This document shows positions 1-6,681 of a DNA stretch of 64,000 nucleotides, one piece after another. Source of the stretch: Pedobacter ginsengisoli (lineage in GTDB: Bacteria; Bacteroidota; Bacteroidia; Sphingobacteriales; Sphingobacteriaceae); contig NZ_JASSYX010000003.1 in the NCBI RefSeq assembly GCF_030244015.1, positions 62,001 to 126,000 of the forward strand. The letters run 5' to 3'. How positions within the stretch are numbered: the stretch's first letter is position 1; every line of letters begins with the position of its first letter. The notes under the pieces are model-generated. The model did not search any database. It saw only the letters and a program-made list of their open reading frames with translations, and was not told the DNA's origin. The translations under genes and the position numbers were made by a program.

Positions 1-1189
1 ACGAATCATAATAACCTGTAGCAAATAGATTTCTTTGGTAATCGATTACATCAGCCGAGGACATAATATTTGCTTTGAACAATTCTGGTTTCGAGATGAT
101 ATTTAAACTACTTACAATATCAACTTGGGTATGTTCATTATATTTTCCCTTTTTTGTTGTAATAACAATCACTCCATTAGCAGCTCTGGCACCCCATATA
201 GATGCAGCGGCAGCATCTCGTAAAATTGTAATGGACTCTACATCATTAGGATTGATGTTTTTCACTGATACAATAGGTCCGAGATCCAATATAGATTCAT
301 CATAAGGAAACCCATCAATCACTATCAATGGTTTTGCATTTGCATTTAAAGTACTTAAGCCTCTAATAGATATGGAACTAGCACCAAGGGTTTCATTTCT
401 GAGACTATTAGTTTGATTTATTATTCTATCTAAAATATTAGTTGAAACTCCACGGTTAATATCTTTGTTGCTTAGTTGAACAAAACTTCCAGTAGCCCTT
501 TCCTTATTCAATTCCTGGTAGCCCGTATTATACACCACCTTAACCTCCTCCAACTCACCCGTCGCCACATTTAACTTAATCTCCAACGGCATCACCGCAT
601 CCTTCAAAGGCAGTTCCAAAGTCCTAAAACCCACATAAGAAATCAAAAGAACAGCATCATCAGCCACCCCTTTAATCTCGAATTCCCCGTTCTGGTTAGT
701 ATTGATGACAGTATTTTTCCCTTTTACCCGGATACTTGCGTTTGGGAGCGGTTTTCCGTCCTGGTCTACCACACGCCCCCGCACCTCAATCTGTTGAAAT
801 CGGGCAATAATCTTTTCCAGGTAAGATTTCTCCTTCGGTTTAAAGCTGATGTTCCTTTCATCAAGGCTGTATTCCAGGTTCTGGCTGTTACTGATCACAT
901 CCAGAACATTTTTCAGTTCGGTATTTTTGAAGTTGACATCAAGTTTGGTTTGCTTGTCTATCTTGTTTTCGGCATATACTACGTAATAGCCGGTTTGTTT
1001 CCTGATCTCCGTAAAGATCCGTTCCAGTGTTGCACCCTTTTTGCTGAAGGTGATCTTCTGTGCAAAACTGGCAGCGCTTACCTGCATCAGGCAGGTGGTC
1101 ATTATGATAACAATCAATTTCACAATGAGTAATATTTTGGGCGGCAGCCAGGGTTGTGACAGCCGCAAGTTAAAAGCAGATTTTTTCAT
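1..1189 (-). CDS. SusC/RagA-family TonB-dependent outer-membrane transporter with STN domain (partial, N-terminal part)
   Basis: The reading frame is open from an ATG at 1189 to the window edge, so only about 396 N-terminal residues are visible. A signal peptide ends near SFAQ (residues 41-44). An STN (secretin/TonB short N-terminal) domain spans about residues 46-118. A carboxypeptidase-regulatory-like beta-sandwich starts near VRGRVVDQDGKPLP (about 133). A TonB plug begins around 230 and contains the SusC-typical stretches ISIRGLSTLNANAKPLIVIDG and AASIWGARAANGVI. SusC proteins with an STN domain signal through a FecR anti-sigma factor to an ECF sigma factor. The fecR gene lies immediately upstream and an ECF sigma gene lies further upstream. 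The substrate cannot be told from this fragment. Confidence 0.93.
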   Translation of the reverse strand, partial: MKKSAFNLRLSQPWLPPKILLIVKLIVIIMTTCLMQVSAASFAQKITFSKKGATLERIFTEIRKQTGYYVVYAENKIDKQTKLDVNFKNTELKNVLDVISNSQNLEYSLDERNISFKPKEKSYLEKIIARFQQIEVRGRVVDQDGKPLPNASIRVKGKNTVINTNQNGEFEIKGVADDAVLLISYVGFRTLELPLKDAVMPLEIKLNVATGELEEVKVVYNTGYQELNKERATGSFVQLSNKDINRGVSTNILDRIINQTNSLRNETLGASSISIRGLSTLNANAKPLIVIDGFPYDESILDLGPIVSVKNINPNDVESITILRDAAAASIWGARAANGVIVITTKKGKYNEHTQVDIVSSLNIISKPELFKANIMSSADVIDYQRNLFATGYYDS

Positions 1190-1261
1190 TACTTTTACTT
1201 TGGGTTTAAGTTAATCGGGAAATAGTTCCAACAATTGTTTTAGGGTTACTTAGGCCCGCCT

Positions 1262-1290
1262 GCCGGATGGTGTTGGTAGCACCATTCGGC
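1262..1290. other. Hairpin in the fecR-susC intergenic region
   Basis: Arms of 11 bases (1262-1272 and 1280-1290) pair with one mismatch around a 7-base loop. The hairpin lies in the 277 bp between the fecR stop and the susC start. No T-run follows on the minus strand, so it is more likely an mRNA processing or attenuation structure than a terminator. Nothing else was recognised in this gap. Confidence 0.35.
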
Positions 1291-1466
1291 TTTGTTCCTT
1301 GCCCTTTTTCTGTTTCTGCTAACTTCGCTGTCGTAAATGTCTTGTCATTTCGTTCGTTTTTTGGTTTATGGTTTAGTTGACTATCACTAAGGGATGATCA
1401 GTATCCTTTAGCCAGGCTGGTAAGGCCCTTGTCGTTTGCTGTTATTTTCGGTTATCATTCTCTATC

Positions 1467-2861
1467 CTATTCGCTTACAGTTATTTTTCTTCCGTTCAGT
1501 CTAAATTTCACCGCTCCTGTATTCTCAAGGGTATTCAGTATCCGGCTCACATGGTCATACCGCGATACCGTTCCCCCAAGCGGCACTTTTCTCAGGCTTT
1601 CCTTTTCATAGGCAATTTCCACATTATACCATCGGGCAACCTGCCGCATCACATCTTCCAGCGGTGTGGCATTGTATATAAACAAGCCATCCTTCCATGC
1701 CACGGCCTGCTCCGGATCCACCTGGGAAATGATCAGCCTTCTCCCCGTCAGCTCCGCCTCCTGTCCCGGCTTCAATACCTTGTCATTGATCGCTACACTC
1801 CCTTCCAGCAATGTGGTCTTATTGGTTCCTCCATCGGCATAGGCGTTAATGTTAAAATGCGTGCCCAGCACCTCTACTGTTTGGCTCCCTCTACCCGGCA
1901 ATGCCGCAGTCTGAACTATAAAAGATTGCTTCGCCCTTCGTTCCCGAAATGAATTCGCGACAGGCTCTCGCAATGACTTCGCGACAGGCGCTCGCAATGA
2001 TTTCGCGACAGGCTCTTGCAATGACGTGTAGGAAGTAGCCACTTCAAAATAACCTTCGCCGGTCAGTTTCACATTTCTTGTTTTGCTATTTACAAAATTG
2101 GATGGAAACTCAAGTTTTGAGTCGGCATTCAGCCAGACTTTTGTACCGTCAGGAAGAGTAAATTGATACGTCTGCCCCTTAGCAGTACTCGCCGTCAACA
2201 TCTGCGCTGTCGCGCCGGCTTCGCCGCCTTTTCCGTTAACACCCTGCCCGTCATTGCGAGGTATCGAAGCAATCTCATCATGGGGTTGCGCAGCCTGTCC
2301 TGAGCGAAGCGAAGGATCCCCTCCTCGCAATGACGATGGGTTTAGTTGGTCGTCATTGCGAGGAGCATTTCGCGACGAAGCAACCTCCGTTCCATCATCG
2401 TATACCAAGCCTTTTTCACCGCCCACTACAACCCCGCTCTTCGCATCACTCAATTCTATAACCTTACCATTGGCCAACGTTATCGTCGCACCGTTCTTAC
2501 CCGGCGCAATGTCATTCTGTGCTACGTCATTGCGAGGAGCTTTTCGCGACGAAGCAACCTCATTCATATACATCCACGTTCCCAGGGTAATCGCTGCTAC
2601 CGCAGCCGCAGCGATAAGACCTGTCATTCCTGGCTTGATCCGGAACCCAGGCCACAGCTTCACTTGCTTAGCTGACTTTTGCTCACGCTCAGCAAGCACA
2701 TTCAGCCACACCTCTCTGCTAATCTGTTCAAAATCTTCAGCACTGAGCTCACTTCGCTCACCCATATGGGTTTCCAGCAACCACTTATCAATCAAGCGCA
2801 TCTCCTCCGGCGTACATGTGCCGGCTTTATATTTTTCGATAAGTGCTTTCGCCTCTTTCAT
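1467..2861 (-). CDS. FecR-family anti-sigma factor carrying in-frame REP-derived peptide insertions
   Basis: The 464-residue protein has the usual Bacteroidota FecR plan. A cytoplasmic N-terminal region (about 1-70) precedes one membrane segment (GLIAAAAVAAITLGTWMYM, about 80-98). A periplasmic FecR domain follows (WLNADSKLEFPSNF...VEVLGTHFNINAYADGG), then a C-terminal DUF4974-type domain (PLEDVMRQVARWYNVEIAYE). It should transmit a signal from the STN domain of the downstream SusC protein to an ECF sigma factor. It is roughly 80-100 residues longer than I would expect for the family. The excess lies in low-complexity stretches such as VASSRKAPRND, VASSRNAPRND and the octapeptide series EPVAKSLR/APVAKSLR/EPVANSFR. 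These are translations of GTCATTGCGAG-type palindromes inserted without breaking the frame. Confidence 0.9.
   Translation of the reverse strand: MKEAKALIEKYKAGTCTPEEMRLIDKWLLETHMGERSELSAEDFEQISREVWLNVLAEREQKSAKQVKLWPGFRIKPGMTGLIAAAAVAAITLGTWMYMNEVASSRKAPRNDVAQNDIAPGKNGATITLANGKVIELSDAKSGVVVGGEKGLVYDDGTEVASSRNAPRNDDQLNPSSLRGGDPSLRSGQAAQPHDEIASIPRNDGQGVNGKGGEAGATAQMLTASTAKGQTYQFTLPDGTKVWLNADSKLEFPSNFVNSKTRNVKLTGEGYFEVATSYTSLQEPVAKSLRAPVAKSLREPVANSFRERRAKQSFIVQTAALPGRGSQTVEVLGTHFNINAYADGGTNKTTLLEGSVAINDKVLKPGQEAELTGRRLIISQVDPEQAVAWKDGLFIYNATPLEDVMRQVARWYNVEIAYEKESLRKVPLGGTVSRYDHVSRILNTLENTGAVKFRLNGRKITVSE
1921..2025 (-). repeat. REP-like palindrome with a 24-bp arm repeated three times, inside fecR
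   Basis: On the minus strand this reads as a full REP copy of the same type as the one at 54055-54110 (GTCATTGCGAGAGCCTGTC...GCGAAGCAATCT). Its left arm is tandemly repeated at 1954-1977, 1978-2001 and 2002-2025. The period of 24 keeps the fecR frame and encodes eight-residue repeats. Confidence 0.85.
2250..2334 (-). repeat. Two head-outward REP-like palindromes inside fecR
   Basis: A short copy (GTCATTGCGAGG...GCAATCTC, 2250-2276, plus orientation) faces a longer copy on the minus strand (2286-2334, starting GTCATTGCGAGGAGGGGATC). Their GTC heads point outward. Both are translated as part of the fecR protein (SSLRGGDPSLRSGQAAQ and DEIASIPRND). Confidence 0.75.
2352..2387 (+). repeat. REP-like palindrome inside fecR
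   Basis: A 36-bp copy begins GTCATTGCGAGGAGCATTTC and ends GAAGCAACCTC. It differs from the copy at 2526-2561 at one position. Read on the minus strand it encodes EVASSRNAPRND of the FecR protein. Confidence 0.85.
2526..2561 (+). repeat. REP-like palindrome inside fecR
   Basis: A 36-bp copy, 35/36 identical to 2352-2387. Read on the minus strand it encodes EVASSRKAPRND, just after the FecR membrane segment. Confidence 0.85.
2623..2652 (+). repeat. REP-like palindrome of another stem type inside fecR
   Basis: This reads GTCATTCCTGGCTTGATCCG followed by GAACCCAGG. It has a GTC head and an imperfect stem around TGGCTTGATCC. Read on the minus strand it encodes PGFRIKPGMTG, directly before the FecR membrane segment. 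Confidence 0.6.
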
Positions 2862-2950
2862 ATTCTTTGTTGTACTTTTTATCTGCGCTTACAAATACAG
2901 GACGATCTGAAATAACCGAGTGGGTACTCCACATGAAAAAAATAATTAGG

Positions 2951-2980
2951 CTTGTGAACTTTCTCTTTTAATGGCACACT
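2951..2980 (+). repeat. Left inverted end of the GIY-YIG-carrying mini-element
   Basis: CTTGTGAACTTTCTCTTTTA is followed by ATGGCACACT. It matches the reverse complement of 3447-3476 at 28 of 30 positions. A second half-repeat, TTTGATGGCAC, lies at 2990-3000, about 24 bp inward. This doublet arrangement is also seen at the ends of the next two elements. Confidence 0.8.
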
Positions 2981-3016
2981 TTGAGCATGTTTGATGGCAC
3001 AATCTATTTATCGGTC

Positions 3017-3046
3017 GTCATCCTGAATTTATTTCAGGATCTCGGA
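3017..3046 (+). repeat. REP-like hairpin downstream of GIY-YIG gene 1
   Basis: The GTC head is followed by stem ATCCTGAA, loop TTTA, stem TTTCAGGAT and tail CTCGGA. An exact 30-bp inverted copy lies at 3395-3424 on the other side of the GIY-YIG gene. The GTC ends point outward in both. Confidence 0.9.
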
Positions 3047-3055
3047 CAAGCTAGT

Positions 3056-3352
3056 TTAGGGCTCAATACTATCAAATAAATCCTCCCATTCTGGATTTGT
3101 GGAATTGATTAAGTTGACTTTCCAAGACCTTCGCCAATTCTTTATTTGCTTTTCTTTAACAATAGCTTCCTCGATTGAGCTGAATTGTTCAAAATACATT
3201 AATCTATCACAATTGTATTTTGCAGTAAAAGAATCTGGATTGTGCTTTTCCTTATGCTCTTTAATCCTGAAATACAAATCAGAAGTTACACCGGTATATA
3301 ATACCGTATTAACTTTATTGGCTAAAATGTATATACAACCACCTCTGTCCAT
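3056..3352 (-). CDS. Small GIY-YIG nuclease-domain protein (copy 1)
   Basis: The 98-residue protein is a single GIY-YIG domain. IY is at residues 7-8, YTG at 19-21, Arg29 and His33 sit in the helix, and the probable metal-binding Glu67 is in AIVKEKQIKNW. It starts MDRGGCIYI, like copy 2 at 55731. The family is often annotated as GIY-YIG/UvrC-type or UPF0213-like, and its cellular role is generally unknown. The gene is tightly framed by a perfect 30-bp inverted repeat that is itself a REP-like hairpin, 9 bp after the stop codon and 42 bp before the start. The whole unit is nested in the larger inverted repeat 2951/3476. I infer that this protein acts on the flanking hairpins. Confidence 0.88.
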   Translation of the reverse strand: MDRGGCIYILANKVNTVLYTGVTSDLYFRIKEHKEKHNPDSFTAKYNCDRLMYFEQFSSIEEAIVKEKQIKNWRRSWKVNLINSTNPEWEDLFDSIEP

Positions 3353-3394
3353 AGATGTTATTTTAGGTCCAAATATAATAATTGGTTTTACTCT

Positions 3395-3424
3395 TCCGAG
3401 ATCCTGAAATAAATTCAGGATGAC
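3395..3424 (-). repeat. REP-like hairpin upstream of GIY-YIG gene 1
   Basis: Exact inverted copy of 3017-3046. It lies 42 bp upstream of the nuclease start codon. Confidence 0.9.
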
Positions 3425-3446
3425 GTGTGCCGCTAAAAGAGGATAT

Positions 3447-3476
3447 AGTGTGCCATTAAAAAAGAAAATTCACAAG
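3447..3476 (-). repeat. Right inverted end of the GIY-YIG-carrying mini-element
   Basis: Partner of 2951-2980 (28/30 identical). An inward second half-repeat (TTTTAGCGGCACAC on the minus strand) lies at about 3424-3437. Confidence 0.8.
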
Positions 3477-3488
3477 GCTTGTGATTTA

Positions 3489-3540
3489 TGTCACTTTATA
3501 GAGTTTGACTGGGCACTTTTTATAGAGTTTGATTGGACAT
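3489..3540 (+). repeat. Left terminal inverted repeat of the DUF1016-carrying element
   Basis: It starts TGTCACTTTATAGAGTTTGA. It matches the reverse complement of 4664-4715 at 43 of 52 positions. Each end contains two copies of a TTTATAGAGTTTGAnTGG unit spaced 24 bp, reminiscent of the multiple terminal repeats of IS21-type elements. No transposase gene lies between the ends. Confidence 0.85.
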
Positions 3541-3614
3541 TTCAGATAAGACATTTCAATGATGTGCGTTGAATACCAAACAGCACTAATCAATCTGGAC
3601 TATTCTGCTTAATT

Positions 3615-4646
3615 TTGTTTAACAAGATTCAACATAACATGCTAGAACGTCAATTTGCAGAAGTTACAGACATCATCAAACAATCAAGACTTAAGGCCGT
3701 CAAATCTGTCAATACTGAATTAATTAACTTATACTGGAAAATTGGCGAATATATAAGTGATAGAATTGATTCGGCTGGATGGGGGCAGTCGGTGGTAGAT
3801 CGGCTTGCGGAATATTTAAAGAAAAGGGAACCGGAATTAAAAGGATTTTCAAATAAAAACCTTTGGAGGATGAGGCAATTTTATGAGACTTATAAGAGTT
3901 CCCCAAAACTCTCAGCGCTGTTGAGAGAAATTAGTTGGTCACATAATTTATTGATTTTTTCAAGATGTAAAACCATTGAGGAACGAGAGTTTTACTTAAA
4001 ACTAACCAAAAAGGAAAATTATAGTTTCAGAGAACTTGATCGACAAATTACGGCAGGTATATTTGAAAGAACAATGATTGGAAATCTAAAACTCTCAACG
4101 GCGTTGAGAGAAACTTATCCGGAGATAAATAACCTGAAGGATAGTTATGTCTTTGAATTCCTGAACCTAATTGAGCCACATAGTGAAAAGGAATTACAAA
4201 AAGGATTAATTCAACAGATGAAGTCTTTCATCCTGGAATTGGGTAGGGATTTTATCTTTATAGGCCAAGAATATAAAATCATGGTAGGCAATAGTGACTT
4301 CTACATTGATTTGTTGTTCTTTCATAGAGGATTGCAATGTCTGGTAGCATTTGAATTAAAAGCTGATAAGTTCAAGCCAGAACATTTAGGACAGTTGAAC
4401 TTTTACTTAGAAGCGCTTGATAGAGATGTTAAAAACAAAAACGAAAATCCCAGCATCGGTATATTATTATGCAAAGACAAAGACAATGAAGTGGTAGAAT
4501 ATGCGCTAAGCCGCAGTCTTTCGTCTACAATGGTTGCAGAATATAAGACACAACTGCCCGATAAAAGCTTACTTCAGCAAAAATTACACGAATTGTTTGA
4601 CACTAATAATCTAGAAGGTTCAAATGTTGTTACTGATGCTGACTAA
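3615..4646 (+). CDS. DUF1016/YhcG-family PD-(D/E)XK nuclease
   Basis: The 343-residue protein has the two-part DUF1016 layout. The N-terminal helical domain (about 5-160) contains LINLYWKIGEYISDRI, GFSNKNLWRMRQFYETY and SWSHNLLIFSRCK. The C-terminal PD-(D/E)XK fold carries DFYIDLLFFHRGLQCLVAFE, then LKADKFKPEHLGQLNFYLEA. This gives the D...ExK core and the trailing Q that are typical of the fold. YhcG-like proteins are predicted DNA nucleases and several are linked to mobile or defence loci. The gene is the only cargo between inverted ends at 3489 and 4715. An upstream in-frame ATG at 3615 is used; an ATG at residue 9 (MLERQF) is equally possible. Two near-identical palindromic 26-mers lie within it. 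Confidence 0.9.
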   Translation: MFNKIQHNMLERQFAEVTDIIKQSRLKAVKSVNTELINLYWKIGEYISDRIDSAGWGQSVVDRLAEYLKKREPELKGFSNKNLWRMRQFYETYKSSPKLSALLREISWSHNLLIFSRCKTIEEREFYLKLTKKENYSFRELDRQITAGIFERTMIGNLKLSTALRETYPEINNLKDSYVFEFLNLIEPHSEKELQKGLIQQMKSFILELGRDFIFIGQEYKIMVGNSDFYIDLLFFHRGLQCLVAFELKADKFKPEHLGQLNFYLEALDRDVKNKNENPSIGILLCKDKDNEVVEYALSRSLSSTMVAEYKTQLPDKSLLQQKLHELFDTNNLEGSNVVTDAD

Positions 4647-4663
4647 GCGGCATGTTATAGTAT

Positions 4664-4715
4664 ACGCCCGACCAAACTCTATAAAACGCGCTCAATCAAA
4701 CTGTATAAAGTGACA
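4664..4715 (-). repeat. Right terminal inverted repeat of the DUF1016-carrying element
   Basis: Partner of 3489-3540 (43/52 identical, inverted). It begins 17 bp after the DUF1016 stop codon. The remaining sequence up to the next gene start (4972) contains the left end of the next element and about 210 bp with a TAAATTTG box at 4765-4772 that could be a -7 element. Confidence 0.85.
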
Positions 4716-4759
4716 ATTTACATCTTTTGATGGCCCATTTTTACATTGCTTAAAGGCCT
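4716..4759 (+). repeat. Left inverted end of the esterase-carrying element
   Basis: It starts ATTTACATCTTTTGATGGCC and ends TTAAAGGCCT. It matches the reverse complement of 6446-6489 at 38 of 44 positions. It directly abuts the end of the DUF1016 element and has the same 24-bp spaced half-repeats (TTTGATGGCCC at 4726 and TTAAAGGCC at 4750). Confidence 0.75.
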
Positions 4760-4971
4760 TATTATAAATTTGGAGATTTCGGCAACATTTATCGAAATAT
4801 ACAGTACAGGAAGGGAAACCCCAAGAAACTCCATCAATGTATTAAAGTGTAAAGTGTTACTTAAGTATTTTCCCTAAATTAGTTAACAAATCTTACCAAA
4901 TACAATATATGTTTAGGAAACCCAATCCTTACATGGTGTAGAGACAATTAAACCAGGTAAAAAAAATAGCT

Positions 4972-6381
4972 ATGAATAAGAATCTCTATACCCTCGGAAT
5001 ATTTTTTTTATGGTTGACCGTTGCTTGCGGGCTATTGCAAAGTTTCCTTGCCTTTGAACTTGGCCCAGGAATATACCGGCTGGACTCAATTGTAATATGG
5101 GTTATCGGGGTAAGTATCATTTCAACTATTGGATCTGTATGCTTACTAAAGTATTTTCATTACCGTAAATATTGGTTTGTATTTTATGCAGCAATTGTTG
5201 CATTAATAACACATGTCTGTCATATCGCCATCCTCAGTAGTATTTTATTGTCGAGGCAAGGGGCAAACTACTACAGGGCTATGGCTATTGTTTATTTGTG
5301 CGCTACAATCTTATATGCTATAAGTCTTATATTTTCAGGCGGCAGAAAAACAATCTGGTTAAAAATTGCAGGAATATATGGGCTTTTTATCGCTCTTATT
5401 TTACTGTCAACAATTATTTGGGGGGCATCAATACAGCCGGGGTTGTCAGAAAAAATTACGCTATGGGTCTCACTGTTTTCAAACCTGGTCCCTGTTCTGT
5501 TTATAATGCAGCTCAAAACAGAGATTGAATTATTAAAAACAGAAAATGTGGATATCCCAATGAAGGAATCTGTTGCAACTACCTTAAGCGAGGTAAAAAT
5601 CGCAGCTGGTATAATTACAGCTCTATTATTAATGCTGATAACCTATCAATGGCATTCGCAGGCATACTGGGGAAAAAGGAATTTCGAAAGTACTAAAGCG
5701 CTGGCCCGACTCTTTGAAGCCCGCACCTATGTGAACAGTAAAGGAGATACGTTACGATATCGATTATTGAAACCCTTGAATTATGACTCTAAAAAGCGCT
5801 ACCCTTTGGTGGTATCGCTGCCTTACGGTGGCCAACCGGGGACTGATACTATAAGGCAAATTGAAGGGGCCGCGGCAGCCGAGATACTATCAACCGAATC
5901 AAATAGAATAAAATACCCCGCGTTTATTTTTGTGCCGAATTGCCCGGCAGGATCAGGTTGGGGAGGGATCCCCAATTATCCTTCGGTAGACACATTGGTT
6001 TATAAAGCCATTAACGCGCTGGATACCGCTTTTTCAATAGATGCTAAAAGGCGTTATGTTACGGGTATTTCAAGAGGTGGCTATGGCTCGTGGCATTTTA
6101 TCTGCACACGCCCGGATATGTTTGCTGCCGCTATACCGGTTTGTGGGGGAGATGATCCAAAACTTTCTTCAAGAATTGTAAATGTTTCTGTATGGGCATT
6201 TCATGGTGCCAAAGATCAGAACGTTCCGGTTAGCGGTTCGCGCGGCATGATTGAAGGGATGAGAAAAGCCGGCCAAAATCCCAAATATACAGAATATCCA
6301 AATGAAGGGCACAACATCTGGTACCAGGTTAGCATTACACCAGGCTTATGGGACTGGCTTTTTGCTCAAAAGCGCGATTAA
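4972..6381 (+). CDS. Seven-TM membrane protein fused to an alpha/beta-hydrolase (esterase) domain
   Basis: The first half (about residues 1-225) has seven hydrophobic segments. The second half (about 235-469) is an alpha/beta hydrolase of the PHB-depolymerase/feruloyl-esterase type. It has an LVVSLPYGG strand and oxyanion region, nucleophile elbow GISRGGYGS, an acid residue in FHGAKDQNVP and a histidine in NEGHNIW. The catalytic domain probably faces the periplasm, since it follows the last membrane segment after an odd number of spans. The substrate is unknown. The gene is alone between inverted ends at 4716-4759 and 6446-6489 and so looks like cargo rather than part of the sigma/FecR locus that surrounds it. 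Confidence 0.8.
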   Translation: MNKNLYTLGIFFLWLTVACGLLQSFLAFELGPGIYRLDSIVIWVIGVSIISTIGSVCLLKYFHYRKYWFVFYAAIVALITHVCHIAILSSILLSRQGANYYRAMAIVYLCATILYAISLIFSGGRKTIWLKIAGIYGLFIALILLSTIIWGASIQPGLSEKITLWVSLFSNLVPVLFIMQLKTEIELLKTENVDIPMKESVATTLSEVKIAAGIITALLLMLITYQWHSQAYWGKRNFESTKALARLFEARTYVNSKGDTLRYRLLKPLNYDSKKRYPLVVSLPYGGQPGTDTIRQIEGAAAAEILSTESNRIKYPAFIFVPNCPAGSGWGGIPNYPSVDTLVYKAINALDTAFSIDAKRRYVTGISRGGYGSWHFICTRPDMFAAAIPVCGGDDPKLSSRIVNVSVWAFHGAKDQNVPVSGSRGMIEGMRKAGQNPKYTEYPNEGHNIWYQVSITPGLWDWLFAQKRD

Positions 6382-6445
6382 CCCCATTAACTATTTTAAT
6401 GCGGGCACTAACCATATAAAGTGGGTAGTCTACCGTTCCTGATAT

Positions 6446-6489
6446 AGGCCATTAAACAATAGAAAAATGGGCCATTAAAAGATATAAAT
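6446..6489 (-). repeat. Right inverted end of the esterase-carrying element
   Basis: Partner of 4716-4759 (38/44). The 339 bp between the esterase stop and the sigma-factor gene hold no gene. They contain this end, a DUF1016-type end fragment (TTGTCACTTTATAG, 6507-6520), a GIY-YIG relic, a hairpin and another element end. Confidence 0.75.
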
Positions 6490-6520
6490 CATAAGGCTGT
6501 AGTTTATTGTCACTTTATAG

Positions 6521-6540
6521 ACACAGCCGCCTCTATCCAT
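6521..6540 (-). pseudogene. 5' relic of a third GIY-YIG gene
   Basis: On the minus strand, ATG at 6540 begins MDRGGCVY, matching the starts of the two intact GIY-YIG genes (MDRGGCIY). The sequence then runs into an element end (CTATAAAGTGAC), so everything after about the eighth codon is lost. A GTC-headed hairpin lies 20 bp upstream of this ATG, as expected for the family. Confidence 0.7.
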
Positions 6541-6560
6541 TACTTTGCCTCTCTAATCCG

Positions 6561-6586
6561 GGATGCTGAGATGAACTCAGCATGAC
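6561..6586 (-). repeat. REP-like hairpin upstream of the GIY-YIG relic
   Basis: On the minus strand the GTC head is followed by stem ATGCTGAG, loop TTCA/T and stem CTCAGCAT, then CC. Same grammar as the hairpins at 3395-3424 and 55684-55712, but a different stem sequence. Confidence 0.8.
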
Positions 6587-6626
6587 GAATGCACAACAAC
6601 TCGTCATAATGCGACCGGCCCAATTG

Positions 6627-6649
6627 GTCAGACGGCGTCTGACTTTTTT
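6627..6649 (+). terminator. Perfect 8-bp hairpin followed by a T-run
   Basis: GTCAGACG and CGTCTGAC pair around a single base (6627-6643), followed by six T residues. It has the form of a rho-independent terminator for plus-strand transcription coming from the esterase. The one-base loop is atypical, so it could be a plain palindrome. Confidence 0.4.
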
Positions 6650-6681
6650 GGATAACAGATAAAAGCCCTGGATATATAATC

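Noticed and set aside
1954..2025. Regular 24-bp repeats that might be read as a CRISPR array
   Set aside because: The units are directly tandem without spacers, lie inside fecR in frame and derive from a REP-like arm. No cas gene is present.
2254..2910. Long plus-strand frame opposite fecR (218 codons)
   Set aside because: It is the antisense of fecR, kept open by the REP-like repeats; no domain is recognisable.
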